Assembly (NCBI RefSeq): GCF_001418105.1
Contig: NZ_LIQI01000032.1
Coordinates: 1-64,000 of the forward strand
DNA: 64,000 bases
From: Lacinutrix himadriensis
GTDB lineage: Bacteria; Bacteroidota; Bacteroidia; Flavobacteriales; Flavobacteriaceae
Reading direction: 5' to 3'
Positions 17,147-26,123 of this stretch are shown piece by piece. The notes beneath the pieces were generated by a model. It was not told the DNA's origin. It did not search any database and saw only the letters and a list, made by a program, of their open reading frames with translations. Numbering within the stretch: the first letter of the stretch is position 1; each line of letters starts with the position of its first letter. A program made the position numbers and the translations under genes.

Positions 17147-17428
17147 TTATTTTGAAAAGAATATAGATAAATCGAAATCTATAATAAACAAAAATACAAA
17201 TATGAGTATTGCAAGAATAATTAAAACGCGTTTATTTGCTGTTTTATCTTCGTTGTTTTTATAGTCGTTAAGCGCAGAAATTAGCTTTGTTTTTATTCCT
17301 CCTTGACTACCAACCGTTTGTCGTTGGTCATCAAATTTATGCTTGATTTCATACGGATTTCCTTCCCCTTTAAAGTATTGAGGTGTATAATCAAACTTTC
17401 TGTTTTGTTTTGTTTTAAAAATTCCCAT
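17147..17428 (-). CDS. Small single-pass membrane protein with FDYTP motif
   Basis: This 93-residue protein opens MGIFKTKQNRKFDYTPQYFKG, a basic cytoplasmic N-terminus, then a polar stretch, one C-terminal membrane segment (about 68-85) and a short tail. Its opening is clearly related to the next protein upstream (17442-17657). It lies 3 bases before mutL and is probably co-transcribed with it. Proteins of this type are sometimes labelled riboflavin synthase beta subunit only because ribH is nearby; nothing in this sequence supports that. Function unknown. Confidence 0.7.
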   Translation of the reverse strand: MGIFKTKQNRKFDYTPQYFKGEGNPYEIKHKFDDQRQTVGSQGGIKTKLISALNDYKNNEDKTANKRVLIILAILIFVFLFIIDFDLSIFFSK

Positions 17429-17441
17429 AATCTTTGCTTTA

Positions 17442-17657
17442 TTAGTAACTACCTAAAATGTATAATAACACCAATACAGCTATCAAGAATAACACCATAA
17501 TGGTCAAGCTAGATAGAAAACTTCCTTTTCGTTTAGAGGTTCTACGAATTCCGTCCCATTGGGAAGTTAGCTCTTCTTTTTGAGTTTTGTCCTGCTCTCT
17601 TTGGTGCTTAGGAGTATAACTAAACGATTTGTTTCTGCGTTGATTAAATAAATTCAC
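17442..17657 (-). CDS. Small single-pass membrane protein with FSYTP motif (paralogue)
   Basis: The product is 71 residues if started at GTG 17657, giving (M)NLFNQRRNKSFSYTPKHQ, which lines up with MGIFKTKQNRKFDYTPQYF of its neighbour. A longer frame upstream to 17687 has no family support. The basic N-terminus and KRKGSF are followed by one membrane segment (the last 20 residues). It is separated by 13 bases from the paralogue and lies in the same orientation as mutL. Unknown function; the tandem pair suggests duplication. Confidence 0.65.
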   Translation of the reverse strand: MNLFNQRRNKSFSYTPKHQREQDKTQKEELTSQWDGIRRTSKRKGSFLSSLTIMVLFLIAVLVLLYILGSY

Positions 17658-17851
17658 TGTAAAATTAAAAGTATACGTTACCTTCAAATTTACTTAATTT
17701 ACAAGGAAAAATGGGTTTGTAAATGCTAAAAATTGTTAACAAACGTGTAGGATGACAGCGGAAAGATGATGAAACACACTATTTTCTCACAAAGTCACGA
17801 AGATGCAAAGAAACGAAATGCTTTCTTTACCTGTTAAAACAAAGACGGAAC

Positions 17852-17861
17852 ACTGCGACTG
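17852..17861. repeat. Short intergenic CAGTCGCAGT-type repeat
   Basis: ACTGCGACTG lies in a run of ACTG/GTGACT words between ribH and the small membrane gene; its complement CAGTCGCAGT lies at 58447-58456 after dapD. This is weak evidence for a dispersed intergenic repeat. Confidence 0.3.
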
Positions 17862-17888
17862 TGACTAAATACTTTGACTGATAAGTGA

Positions 17889-18371
17889 CTACAGATTATT
17901 TAAAGCAGCCATTTTAATTGCAGCTACAGCAGCTTCGGTACCTTTATTCCCATGAATTCCACCAGAACGATCAATACCTTGTTGCATATTCATATCTGTA
18001 AGTACGCAGAAAATTACAGGAACATCATGAATCACATTTAAGTCTTTGATACCTTGAGAAACCGCTTCACAAACAAAATCGAAATGTTTGGTTTCTCCTT
18101 GAATGACACTACCAATAGTAATTACAGCATCTACATTATACTGTTGCATTTTTTTTGCACCAAATATAAGTTCATAACTACCAGGAACATTCCAACGTAG
18201 TATGTTTTCTTCGGTTACACCATTTTCAATTAGCGTATCAAAAGCACCTTTGTATAATCCTTCGGTGATGTTATCGTTCCATTCTGAAACAACAATCCCA
18301 AACCGAAAATCTTTCGCGTTTGGGATTGTGTTTTTATCGTAATCGGATAAATTTTTATTTACTGTTGCCAT
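17889..18371 (-). CDS. ribH: 6,7-dimethyl-8-ribityllumazine synthase
   Basis: This 160-residue cytoplasmic enzyme makes the penultimate riboflavin intermediate from ArpD and DHBP. Seen: VVSEWNDNITEGLYKGA near residue 28, WNVPGSYELIFGAKKM, the phosphate-binding VITIGSVIQGETKHFDFV, and the closing GNKGTEAAVAAI. Length and order match the family. It starts 24 bases after the stop of the TPR gene, so they are likely one operon. No FMN riboswitch is visible upstream. Confidence 0.96.
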   Translation of the reverse strand: MATVNKNLSDYDKNTIPNAKDFRFGIVVSEWNDNITEGLYKGAFDTLIENGVTEENILRWNVPGSYELIFGAKKMQQYNVDAVITIGSVIQGETKHFDFVCEAVSQGIKDLNVIHDVPVIFCVLTDMNMQQGIDRSGGIHGNKGTEAAVAAIKMAALNNL

Positions 18372-18379
18372 GTTTCTTT

Positions 18380-18391
18380 CCGCGAAAGCGG
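18380..18391. repeat. Small palindrome CCGC-GAAA-GCGG
   Basis: This lies in the 24-base gap between ribH and the TPR gene, in the context TTTCCGCGAAAGCGGTAA. Related TTTCCGC palindromes occur at 20813-20830 and 57580-57597, each just before a gene. Confidence 0.45.
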
Positions 18392-18395
18392 TAAT

Positions 18396-19166
18396 TTATT
18401 TAGTAGCCAACACTTCTGCTTTCCCTATAAATACATCAATATTTGTAGCTTCAGTTGCAGTAGGATATTCTTCTTTAATTTTAGTAAAATGTTTTAACGC
18501 TTCACTAGCTTTTCCTAAATCTAAAGCAGTAATTCCTGCTTTGTATAAGTACATTGGCGTTGTTAATTCATTGTTACGCATTTCTGCCGCTTGCACATAA
18601 TAACCTAAAGCATCTTCTTTTTGGTTTAATTGTACAAATGCATCTCCAATTGCTCCTTTAGCAATAGGTCCAGTTGCTTGGTCTTTACCAGTATATTTAC
18701 CTAAATACGAAACCGCATTTTTGTAATCTTTTTGGTTTAAGTAAGCCATTCCTGCGTAATAGTTTGCAAGGTTTGCAGCTTCTGTTCCGCTATGCTCAGA
18801 TATAATATCTAACATACCAAACTTACCTTCTCCTCCATTTAATGCTAAATTAAATAAAGAATCTTTGTCAGCTCCTGTTACTGCTTCGTTATAATATTTT
18901 TGCGCTTGAAACATATCGTTAATCGCTTCTGTTTGTGCTGGTTTAGCTACAAATTCTTTATACCCTAAGTAACCTAATACTCCTACAGCTACAATACCAA
19001 TTATTACAAAAATGTATTTTTGGTTCTTAATAACCCAGTCTTCTGTTTTAGAAGCTGTTTCATCTAGTGTATTAAAGACTTCGGCAGTTGTTGAGTTTAC
19101 TTCTTCAACTTGCTCTACTTCTTCTTTCGTATTTGCTTTATAACCTCTTTTCTTGTACGTTGCCAT
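18396..19166 (-). CDS. Tetratricopeptide repeat membrane protein (YfgM-like layout)
   Basis: This 256-residue protein has an acidic cytoplasmic N-terminus (1-49), one membrane segment (about 50-68, KYIFVIIGIVAVGVLGYLGY), and then a periplasmic TPR region with at least three repeats (about 120-245, such as ANYYAGMAYLNQKDYKNAVSYL). The arrangement matches YfgM-type ancillary SecYEG chaperone-interacting proteins; that role is inference from layout. Its promoter region is shared with the divergent recF. Confidence 0.8.
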   Translation of the reverse strand: MATYKKRGYKANTKEEVEQVEEVNSTTAEVFNTLDETASKTEDWVIKNQKYIFVIIGIVAVGVLGYLGYKEFVAKPAQTEAINDMFQAQKYYNEAVTGADKDSLFNLALNGGEGKFGMLDIISEHSGTEAANLANYYAGMAYLNQKDYKNAVSYLGKYTGKDQATGPIAKGAIGDAFVQLNQKEDALGYYVQAAEMRNNELTTPMYLYKAGITALDLGKASEALKHFTKIKEEYPTATEATNIDVFIGKAEVLATK

Positions 19167-19188
19167 TATTTTCTTAATTATTGCGTGG

Positions 19189-19196
19189 CAAAAATA
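19189..19196 (-). promoter_or_regulatory. Bacteroidota -7 box for the TPR-ribH transcript
   Basis: CAAAAATA on the plus strand is TATTTTTG on the minus strand, an exact TAnnTTTG, 22 bases upstream of the TPR gene's ATG. No clear -33 is visible. Confidence 0.45.
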
Positions 19197-19299
19197 AAAT
19201 TTTTCTTCACAAATAAGGTTTATTTATTTGTTATTTTTCAATATTTTGCAAGACATTTCAAGAAAACAACTTCTAGAATTCCGATTATCTCACTTTTTT

Positions 19300-20379
19300 A
19301 TGATTTTAAAATCACTTTCTTTACTTAATTATAAGAATTTTGACAGCATTTCTTTCACCTTTAATGAAAAAATAAACTGCATTGTTGGTAACAATGGCGT
19401 GGGTAAAACCAATGTTCTTGATGCTATTTATCATCTTTCATTTGGTAAAAGTTATTTTAATCCGGTAGCATCACAAAATATAAAACACAACGAAGAGTTT
19501 TTTGTCATTAATGGCGATTATGAAAAAGAAAATAATTTAGAGAAAGTTGCAATTAGCTTAAAAAAAGGTCAGAAAAAGGTTATTAAGCGAAATAATAAGG
19601 CTTATGAAAAATTTAGTGAACATATTGGCTTCTTACCTTTGGTTATAATTTCGCCAGCAGATAGAGATTTAATTACCGAAGGAAGTGACACCAGACGTAA
19701 ATTTATTGACAGTGTGATTTCGCAAAGTGATAAAACCTATTTAGACGATTTAATTAAGTACAATAAGATTTTAGCACAACGAAACTCGTTATTGAAATAT
19801 TTTGCGCTTAACAACACCTATAACCACGATACTATTGAAATTTACAACAATCAGTTAACCGATTATGGGACACGGATTTTTAAATCGCGAGATGCTTTTT
19901 TACAAGAGTTTATTCCTATTTTCAAATCGCGATATGAAGCGATTAGCAATAATAACGAAAGTGTAGATTTGATATATAAAAGTGATTTATTTGAAGCAGA
20001 CCTCAACACACTTTTAATGCGCGTTATTAATAAAGACAAAGCTTTACAGTATACTAGTATAGGAATACATAAAGACGATTTGGTATTTAATATTGCAGAT
20101 CATCCTATTAAAAAGTTTGGAAGTCAAGGACAGCAAAAATCCTTTCTAATCGCTTTAAAGTTGGCACAATTCGATTTTATAAAGAAACAAAGTGGTGTAA
20201 ACCCGATTCTACTTTTAGATGATATTTTTGATAAGTTAGATGAACAACGCGTTGCACAAATTATTAAATTGGTAGATGATGAAAACTTCGGACAACTTTT
20301 TATTAGTGATACACACGCCGAACGAACAGAAAATGCCGTAAAACAAGTACACCAATCTTTTGAAATTTTTAAGCTATGA
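19300..20379 (+). CDS. recF: DNA replication and repair protein RecF
   Basis: This 359-residue SMC-like ATPase loads RecA at gapped DNA with RecO and RecR. The Walker A is GNNGVGKTN (about 30-38); the signature region [20 protein letters not shown] (about 268-287) and the Walker [13 protein letters not shown] follow. I chose ATG 19300 ([14 protein letters not shown]), where family members begin, over an upstream in-frame start at 19228 that would add an unconserved extension. Its end overlaps the next lipoprotein gene by 4 bases (ATGA). Confidence 0.96.
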   Translation: MILKSLSLLNYKNFDSISFTFNEKINCIVGNNGVGKTNVLDAIYHLSFGKSYFNPVASQNIKHNEEFFVINGDYEKENNLEKVAISLKKGQKKVIKRNNKAYEKFSEHIGFLPLVIISPADRDLITEGSDTRRKFIDSVISQSDKTYLDDLIKYNKILAQRNSLLKYFALNNTYNHDTIEIYNNQLTDYGTRIFKSRDAFLQEFIPIFKSRYEAISNNNESVDLIYKSDLFEADLNTLLMRVINKDKALQYTSIGIHKDDLVFNIADHPIKKFGSQGQQKSFLIALKLAQFDFIKKQSGVNPILLLDDIFDKLDEQRVAQIIKLVDDENFGQLFISDTHAERTENAVKQVHQSFEIFKL

Positions 20380-20807
20380 AAAAACATGTAATCCTTTTAT
20401 TAGCCCTAACTATTTTTAGTTGTTCTCCAAATCCGGAAACGTTTATTCCCCATATAAATGGGTATTGGGAAATTGACGAAGTAACCTTACACGATGGAAG
20501 TAAAAAAGACTACAACTATAATGATACTATAGATTATTTTGAAATAAACGATAGTTTAACTGGGTTTAGAAAAAAAATGAAACCTAATTTTTTAGGAACT
20601 TACGAAACGTCTAAAGATGCTGAAACGATGCAGATTATAATAGAAAACGACAGTTTAAACGTATATTATAAGACCCCTTTTGCGAAATGGAAAGAAACTA
20701 TATTATTAGCAAGTACATCGCAATTAAAAATAATAAACCAGAATAAGGACGTATATTTATACAAACGCTATCAACCTTTAGATTTAGAAGGGATAAATAA
20801 AAATTAA
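20376..20807 (+). CDS. Small lipoprotein, lipocalin-like
   Basis: This 143-residue protein has a lipoprotein signal ([10 protein letters not shown], with Cys at about 16), so it is membrane-anchored outside the cytoplasm. It is followed by a beta-rich domain that opens [16 protein letters not shown] and contains [14 protein letters not shown], typical of lipocalin-like proteins of Bacteroidota. The start overlaps recF by 4 bases, and the gene precedes the DUF721 gene. Ligand and role unknown. Confidence 0.75.
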   Translation: MKKHVILLLALTIFSCSPNPETFIPHINGYWEIDEVTLHDGSKKDYNYNDTIDYFEINDSLTGFRKKMKPNFLGTYETSKDAETMQIIIENDSLNVYYKTPFAKWKETILLASTSQLKIINQNKDVYLYKRYQPLDLEGINKN

Positions 20808-20812
20808 AAAGA

Positions 20813-20830
20813 TTTCCGCTTTTGCGGAAA
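20813..20830. repeat. Small palindrome TTTCCGC-TTTT-GCGGAAA beside a start codon
   Basis: Perfect 7-base arms end 6 bases before the DUF721 ATG (20837). They could influence ribosome access, but related copies elsewhere suggest a dispersed repeat. Confidence 0.5.
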
Positions 20831-20836
20831 AGGAAT

Positions 20837-21133
20837 ATGGCAAAACGTAATAATGAAAATCTAAGCATTTCGGATGCTTTAAAGGAATTTGTAGAAACCA
20901 ATAAATTAGAACGTGGCTTAGATAAAGTCAATGTAGCTGATGCTTGGGCGAACCTAATGGGAAATGGTGTCAATAATTATACAACAGCAATACAATTAGA
21001 ACGCGAAACTTTATATATACAATTAAGTTCTAGTGTTTTGCGTGAAGAACTGAGCTATGGTAAAGAAAAAATAATTAAAATGCTTAATGAAAGTCTAGGT
21101 AAAGAGATTATAAAAAAATTGGTATTAAGATAA
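20837..21133 (+). CDS. DUF721 (DciA-like) protein
   Basis: This 98-residue protein opens MAKRNNENLSISDALKEFVE, then RGLDKVNVADAWANLMG and YIQLSSSVLREELSYGKEKIIKMLNE, the KH-like DUF721 domain. DciA of this family is the predicted ancestral loader of the replicative helicase, and its location behind recF suits a replication role. I chose ATG 20837, because the upstream TTG lies within the palindrome and adds unconserved residues. Confidence 0.88.
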   Translation: MAKRNNENLSISDALKEFVETNKLERGLDKVNVADAWANLMGNGVNNYTTAIQLERETLYIQLSSSVLREELSYGKEKIIKMLNESLGKEIIKKLVLR

Positions 21134-21169
21134 TTTATTAATTTTTATGTTTATTTAATTTATTGGCAT

Positions 21170-21177
21170 TATATTTG
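21170..21177 (+). promoter_or_regulatory. Bacteroidota -7 box for the cold-shock gene
   Basis: TATATTTG matches TAnnTTTG exactly and lies 37 bases before the ATG; only a weak -33 is present. Confidence 0.55.
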
Positions 21178-21214
21178 TAAACTATTACATATTAACAAAT
21201 TAAATTACATTACA

Positions 21215-21406
21215 ATGAGTAAAGGAACAGTAAAGTTCTTCAACGATGCCAAAGGATTTGGTTTTATCACAGAAGAAGGTTCAAACAAAGAACATTTTGT
21301 ACACATTTCGGGATTAATCGATGAGATTCGTGAAGGCGATGACGTTGAGTTCGAATTAACAGAAGGAAAAAAAGGATTAAACGCAATAAACGTAAAAGTT
21401 ATATAA
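21215..21406 (+). CDS. Cold-shock domain protein (CspA family)
   Basis: This 63-residue nucleic-acid chaperone has RNP1 KGFGFI (14-19) and RNP2 HFVHIS (about 27-32), after the family opening MSKGTVKFFN. It binds single-stranded RNA or DNA in the cytoplasm. It is a stand-alone gene with its own promoter and a strong terminator. Length matches the family; whether expression is cold-induced cannot be judged. Confidence 0.96.
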   Translation: MSKGTVKFFNDAKGFGFITEEGSNKEHFVHISGLIDEIREGDDVEFELTEGKKGLNAINVKVI

Positions 21407-21429
21407 TATATACTTATCTTTTTAAAGCA

Positions 21430-21458
21430 AAAACGCAACCAATTGGTTGCGTTTTTTT
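21430..21458 (+). terminator. Rho-independent terminator of the cold-shock gene
   Basis: The hairpin AAAACGCAACC-AATT-GGTTGCGTTTT is followed by a T8 run, 24 bases after the stop. Confidence 0.92.
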
Positions 21459-21503
21459 TGTTTGTGATCGTTTTGTTTTAACCTTCTACACTACATTTCT
21501 TTT

Positions 21504-22424
21504 TTAGTTTAAAATATAAGCTAACGAAAAAACGGAAATAAACAACCACAATATAGATGCAAACACGATTGGCTTTACACCAGATGCTTTTAAATCATTA
21601 ATAGATATATTAGATCCTACAAGAAATAATGTTACAACAAGCAATCGTTTTGCCATAAGCACAATAAAACTAGTTGCTTGCTCTGGTAAAACATGGCAAC
21701 TATTTATAAAAATGGCAATTATAAATAGAATAATAAAATAGGGAATCTTTATTTTCTCTCCTTTGGTTTTAAATAGAAACATAGATAAAATAGATAAAGG
21801 AATAATCCACAAGGTTCTTGTTAATTTCACTGTTGTTGCTATTCGTAAAGCTTCATCTCCATAACCTAAAGCTGCTCCAACTACAGAACTTGTGTCATGA
21901 ATAGCAATAGCGCACCATAAACCAAATTGCTCTTGTGTTAAGTTAAAAAAATGACCTATTGCAGGAAAAACAAATAGCGCAATAGCGTTTAAAAAAAACA
22001 CAATACCTATTGCAACACTTATGGTTTTACTTTTCGCTTTAATAACTGGTGCAATTGCTGCAATGGCGCTTCCGCCACAAATAGCAGTTCCAGAACTAAT
22101 AAGATGTGCTAATTTTACATCTAACTTCAAAATTCTTCCTAAGATGTATCCGAAACCAATCGTTAAAAAAATAGAAAACATAGTTAATTCTAAACCTTGC
22201 TTACCCGTTTCTAATGTTTCATTAATAAACATTCCAAAACCTAAACCAACTACAGAGACCTTCAAAAAAAGGTGAAAACCCCTCTGACTGTACGTTGGAA
22301 AGGGATTATGAAATACAAGTGTAAACACAAAGCCAAGCACTAATGCTGTCGGACTATTTATTCCGCCTAAAAAAGCGATACTAATTATAAGGAGGTAGGC
22401 TGCTTTGGTAAACAAATCTTTCAT
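21504..22424 (-). CDS. YeiH/YadS family putative sulfate exporter
   Basis: This 306-residue inner-membrane protein has about nine or ten membrane segments. Conserved marks are SSGTAICGGSAIAAIAPVI (about 110-128) and AIHDTSSVVGAALGYGDEAL, both typical of the UPF0324 family. Family members are annotated as putative sulfate exporters; transport direction and substrate are not firmly shown. A LysR regulator gene lies directly upstream in the same orientation with a 77-base gap, the usual pairing for this family. Confidence 0.88.
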   Translation of the reverse strand: MKDLFTKAAYLLIISIAFLGGINSPTALVLGFVFTLVFHNPFPTYSQRGFHLFLKVSVVGLGFGMFINETLETGKQGLELTMFSIFLTIGFGYILGRILKLDVKLAHLISSGTAICGGSAIAAIAPVIKAKSKTISVAIGIVFFLNAIALFVFPAIGHFFNLTQEQFGLWCAIAIHDTSSVVGAALGYGDEALRIATTVKLTRTLWIIPLSILSMFLFKTKGEKIKIPYFIILFIIAIFINSCHVLPEQATSFIVLMAKRLLVVTLFLVGSNISINDLKASGVKPIVFASILWLFISVFSLAYILN

Positions 22425-22446
22425 CTAATTTTGTATTATTATCATA

Positions 22447-22454
22447 CAAAAGTA
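22447..22454 (-). promoter_or_regulatory. -7 box for the yeiH-like gene
   Basis: CAAAAGTA on the plus strand reads TACTTTTG on the minus strand, matching TAnnTTTG. It lies 23 bases before the ATG, so the exporter has its own promoter. An inverted pair AATAAC (22464-22469)/GTTATT (22488-22493) upstream is a possible regulator site, not proven. Confidence 0.4.
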
Positions 22455-22501
22455 AACCTAAGAAATAACCTGTAAGCAAATTAATTAGTTATTAAGCATA
22501 A

Positions 22502-23386
22502 CTAAAAGTTATAGTTTTGTCGGATGAAATTTTCTAGATAATCTACAGTCTTCGATTGAAAACCCGTTCTTTTGATAAAGTAAAACCATCTTTCGATGCT
22601 TAAATCTTTAATATCTATTATTTTTAATTTATTATGAACAAGATCATTATGAATAGCATTAATAGATAAAAGCGCATAATGATCGGAATGATACAAGTAG
22701 TTTTTAATTGCTTCGGTACTATTTAAAGACACGACACTGTTTAGCTTTTTTATATTGTTTTGTAATAGAAACGCATCAATAATAGTCCTTGTTCCAGAAC
22801 CTTTTTCACGTTCAATAATAGGGATTTCCTGTAAAGTCTCCATAGTGATACTCCCTTTCTTAAAAAGATTGTTATTCACATTAGTGACCAATACAATTTC
22901 GTCTTTAATAAATTTTTCAAAATGCAGTTTAGTATTAGAAATACTACCTTCGGTAATACCAAAATCTATTTCTTCATTCAGAATAAAATCTTCAATATGG
23001 GCTGAATTATCACTTATTATTTTAAATTTTGTTTGCGGAAACTGGACTCTAAACTTTGCTATTATTTTAGGAATTATATAATTAGACAATGTCGTACTAA
23101 CGCCCAATTCAATAACTTCTGGAAAAACGTCCTTTTTGTGGAGAAACTGTTCCTCCATTTCAGAAAAAACAGCGAGTATTCTATTGACATATAAAAGAAA
23201 GGACTTCCCTTCTGCTGTAAGTTCTATGGAGTTTCTCTTTCTAGTAAAAAACGTTGTTTTATATTCTTCTTCTAAATTTTTAATCGATTTAGATACCGCT
23301 GGTTGCGAAATAAATAATTGCTCTGCAGCTTTAGTAAAGCTCAAATGTTTTGCAACAACTTTAAATATATGTAGCTTCGTTTTCAT
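22502..23386 (-). CDS. LysR family transcriptional regulator
   Basis: This 294-residue protein has the N-terminal winged helix-turn-helix SFTKAAEQLFISQPAVSKSIKNLE (about 16-40), followed by a periplasmic-binding-like effector domain (about 90-294). It resembles the CysL/YeiE group that controls neighbouring yeiH genes. That makes sulfur-linked control of the exporter plausible; this is inferred from gene order. It is transcribed toward the exporter gene. Confidence 0.9.
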   Translation of the reverse strand: MKTKLHIFKVVAKHLSFTKAAEQLFISQPAVSKSIKNLEEEYKTTFFTRKRNSIELTAEGKSFLLYVNRILAVFSEMEEQFLHKKDVFPEVIELGVSTTLSNYIIPKIIAKFRVQFPQTKFKIISDNSAHIEDFILNEEIDFGITEGSISNTKLHFEKFIKDEIVLVTNVNNNLFKKGSITMETLQEIPIIEREKGSGTRTIIDAFLLQNNIKKLNSVVSLNSTEAIKNYLYHSDHYALLSINAIHNDLVHNKLKIIDIKDLSIERWFYFIKRTGFQSKTVDYLENFIRQNYNF

Positions 23387-23460
23387 TCTATCTTATGTAA
23401 ATAACCAATAAAAGCACAACTATTACTAGCTGTGCTTTTTATTAAGTTATTATAATCTAA

Positions 23461-26013
23461 TTATTCTTTTACAAGTTTTATAACCGTTTTACTATCTAGT
23501 GAAGTAACCGTCATAAAGTAAATACCGGAAGCAAGATCTGTAATATTCATTTGTCTTTCAACCTGCATGGTACTTAAATCTATTTGCTTAATAAATCGCC
23601 CATTAATATCATGAATACTCGCAGAACTTAAATCTATATTCTGTGTTTTCTTTAATGTAAACATCCCTTTTGAAGGATTTGGATATACTGCAATACTGCT
23701 ATTTAATGCTTCATATTCTGAAACAGATAATGGCATATTACAATTATAAATTACAAGATCATCTAGATACCAACCTATTATACCGTTACAACCATCTGTA
23801 CCAATTTCAAATCTAAGTTTAAAAGTGCTATTCGCTCCAAGACCAATTACAGATAAATCTATAATACTTTTTCCCCAACTACCGGTTATAGAACCGCCAT
23901 CAGAACCTGTAAAGGCATCTTGTCCTTGCATTGGATTATCATTTCCATCTGTATTTAATATGCTGTTATATGCATTATGTGTAAATGCGCCACTTGGCAC
24001 CATGTTCCAAGTAATTCCATTATTTAAACTATATTTTATATTTCCACCATCCCATTGAAATTCGGTAGCAACGTAATGATCAAAAGCCAGCTCATAAACT
24101 CCCTCTGTAAAATCTGGCAAGGTAATTAAAGGACTATCTAGTCTTAGAATTCCGTTTTGTAAATTAGCTGCACAATCTCCATTAATAGGATCTGCACCAA
24201 AAACCGCTTGTCCTTCTCTTCCGTTTGGTAAATCCGTTTGAATAGTCCAAGATCTAGACTCCCAAGAAGCAGAATTTACAACAAACTCTGAAACTTGCCA
24301 ATCTCCTAAACCAGTTTCCCAATTTTCAAAAAATACGGGATCATTTTCTGCTAACTCACATAATTCTGGAGCTTCTTCTAAAATCGCTTCAAAGCCACAT
24401 TGTTCTGGATTTATGCGCATTTCGACAGCTAAAATCGCTTTCACTAATTCATCATAATCTGCAGTTGTTATTATTTCTCCAGATGCTCCAGCAGGAGTAG
24501 CTGTAGTTGTAAGTCCTTCTAAATTAATTCCCATTAAATCTAAACAAGAAGCTTCTAAAGCATCTGCTAACACATAAAAATTACTTGTTGCAGTAAGATA
24601 CGTGCTCTGTGCTCTCCAAAAAATATGTGCTGCTTTTGTAAAACCAATTCCGCTAATGGTTTGTCCATTATAGGTACCACCATCAACTAACAAAGCATAG
24701 GCATGGTTGGATACGCCTGAATTAATATGAACTCCTCCAGAATCCGAATCTGCACAATGGTAAAAATTATCTGTAAGTTTTCCTGGGTTTCCATTACAAG
24801 TAGGATCCCAAAGATCCCGTATTGGAGCACTAAAAAAGGATGCATCTTCTCCCATTCTCCATCTCACAGAACTTTGACAACCAGTTCTTAATGAAACATC
24901 TTCTCCTTCATCTTCATAATTATTTATTAAATCTACAGTTTCTCCCCAAATATCAGAATACGACTCATTAATAGCTCCAGATTGCCAAGCATAAATTAAA
25001 TCACTTGTATATTCTGTATATGCATGTCCCCATTCATGTGCAATAACATCATCTGCAGCAGTACCATCACGATAATTAGTAGTAGAACCATTCCAACTTG
25101 CATTTGCAACATTAGGATCATTATTAATTGTTCTCATTTGTGCACCTGCACCATCATAAGAATCAAAACCAAAAGTATTGTTAAATAGGTTATACATGTG
25201 TCCCGCAGTTTCTACCTCATTTCTTTGCCAGATAGATAATGTTCCTGGTAAAGGATCTCCTTCTTCCCAAACAACAAAAACCGTATTACTCTCGTAAACA
25301 ACTCTATGTAAAGCACTGGCCATTCCTGTAAATTGCTCTACAATTTCACCAGTAATAGCATCTATAAAAATAAATTCTCTAACATCATTATCATTACGTA
25401 CTTCCACTTCATAGACAAGATGTTTGGATGTGAAGTTTCCTTGCGCTAGTCCTTTTTGAAAAACATATAATGTGTTTTCATTTACCATTAAAGGAGTTCC
25501 TGAAGCATTTATTTTTTGATTTTCAACCGTTTGAAGCGCCAAGCTATTAGCTTTTGAAGCAGATATACTTGGTACAGCATTAAGTTTTATATTAGGAATA
25601 AAGTTTCCATTAATAGAAGTTAATTTACTTTCTGTATCAAAATGAAACTTTAATTTACCATCGTACACAGCAACGCCATTATACACTTGATTTAGCGTTA
25701 AATGTTTAAATCCGTATGTATCTGTTTTAGATTCTTCAACAATAAACGAATCATTAACCGTTTTCAGATTAAAAATAGCTTTATACTTTTCTAAGAAAGT
25801 AAATGCTTTTTCTTCTATCGTTGTTCCTTGGACTTCTAATGGATTACTTTGCTTAAACTTAATAAAGCTTGCAATATTTGTATTCTCATTAATGGAGACA
25901 GTTGCATTTGTTTCTTTAACAAAAGAAGAGATACTTCTTTGTGTTTCCTGTCCATAACTAGCAATTGTAAACAAGAATAAAACAAATAGAACTTTTGTTG
26001 ATTTCATCATCAT
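23461..26013 (-). CDS. Secreted M4 family (thermolysin-like) metalloprotease with type IX sorting tail
   Basis: This 850-residue protein has, in order: a signal peptide (about 1-21), an FTP/PepSY propeptide (about 25-225), and the M4 catalytic domain with zinc motif H326-EWGH-H330 and third ligand E350 in GAINESYSD. After the catalytic domain comes a jelly-roll/MAM-like domain (about 565-765, WQVSEF to WYLDDLVIYN) and a type A C-terminal sorting domain (VYPNPSKGMFTL, then GIYFMTV). It should be exported by Sec, then secreted or surface-attached by the type IX system. It is a single gene in the minus direction. Confidence 0.95.
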   Translation of the reverse strand: MMMKSTKVLFVLFLFTIASYGQETQRSISSFVKETNATVSINENTNIASFIKFKQSNPLEVQGTTIEEKAFTFLEKYKAIFNLKTVNDSFIVEESKTDTYGFKHLTLNQVYNGVAVYDGKLKFHFDTESKLTSINGNFIPNIKLNAVPSISASKANSLALQTVENQKINASGTPLMVNENTLYVFQKGLAQGNFTSKHLVYEVEVRNDNDVREFIFIDAITGEIVEQFTGMASALHRVVYESNTVFVVWEEGDPLPGTLSIWQRNEVETAGHMYNLFNNTFGFDSYDGAGAQMRTINNDPNVANASWNGSTTNYRDGTAADDVIAHEWGHAYTEYTSDLIYAWQSGAINESYSDIWGETVDLINNYEDEGEDVSLRTGCQSSVRWRMGEDASFFSAPIRDLWDPTCNGNPGKLTDNFYHCADSDSGGVHINSGVSNHAYALLVDGGTYNGQTISGIGFTKAAHIFWRAQSTYLTATSNFYVLADALEASCLDLMGINLEGLTTTATPAGASGEIITTADYDELVKAILAVEMRINPEQCGFEAILEEAPELCELAENDPVFFENWETGLGDWQVSEFVVNSASWESRSWTIQTDLPNGREGQAVFGADPINGDCAANLQNGILRLDSPLITLPDFTEGVYELAFDHYVATEFQWDGGNIKYSLNNGITWNMVPSGAFTHNAYNSILNTDGNDNPMQGQDAFTGSDGGSITGSWGKSIIDLSVIGLGANSTFKLRFEIGTDGCNGIIGWYLDDLVIYNCNMPLSVSEYEALNSSIAVYPNPSKGMFTLKKTQNIDLSSASIHDINGRFIKQIDLSTMQVERQMNITDLASGIYFMTVTSLDSKTVIKLVKE

Positions 26014-26075
26014 ATTTTTTTTCTAAAGATACTACAGTTATTTCGTTTTTTTAGTTAGCTAGCTTACATAAACAA

Positions 26076-26104
26076 AAAAAGCCTGCAAATTGCAGGCTTT
26101 TTTA
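26076..26104 (-). terminator. Rho-independent terminator after ndk
   Basis: GCCTGCA-AAT-TGCAGGC is flanked by A7 and T5 runs, 20 bases past the ndk stop; it can act in both directions. Confidence 0.9.
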
Positions 26105-26123
26105 TACTTGTTATATTTATGTA

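Noticed and set aside
17147-17428. Riboflavin synthase beta subunit label for the small membrane protein
   Set aside because: The protein has one membrane helix and no lumazine-synthase fold; the true ribH is at 17889-18371.
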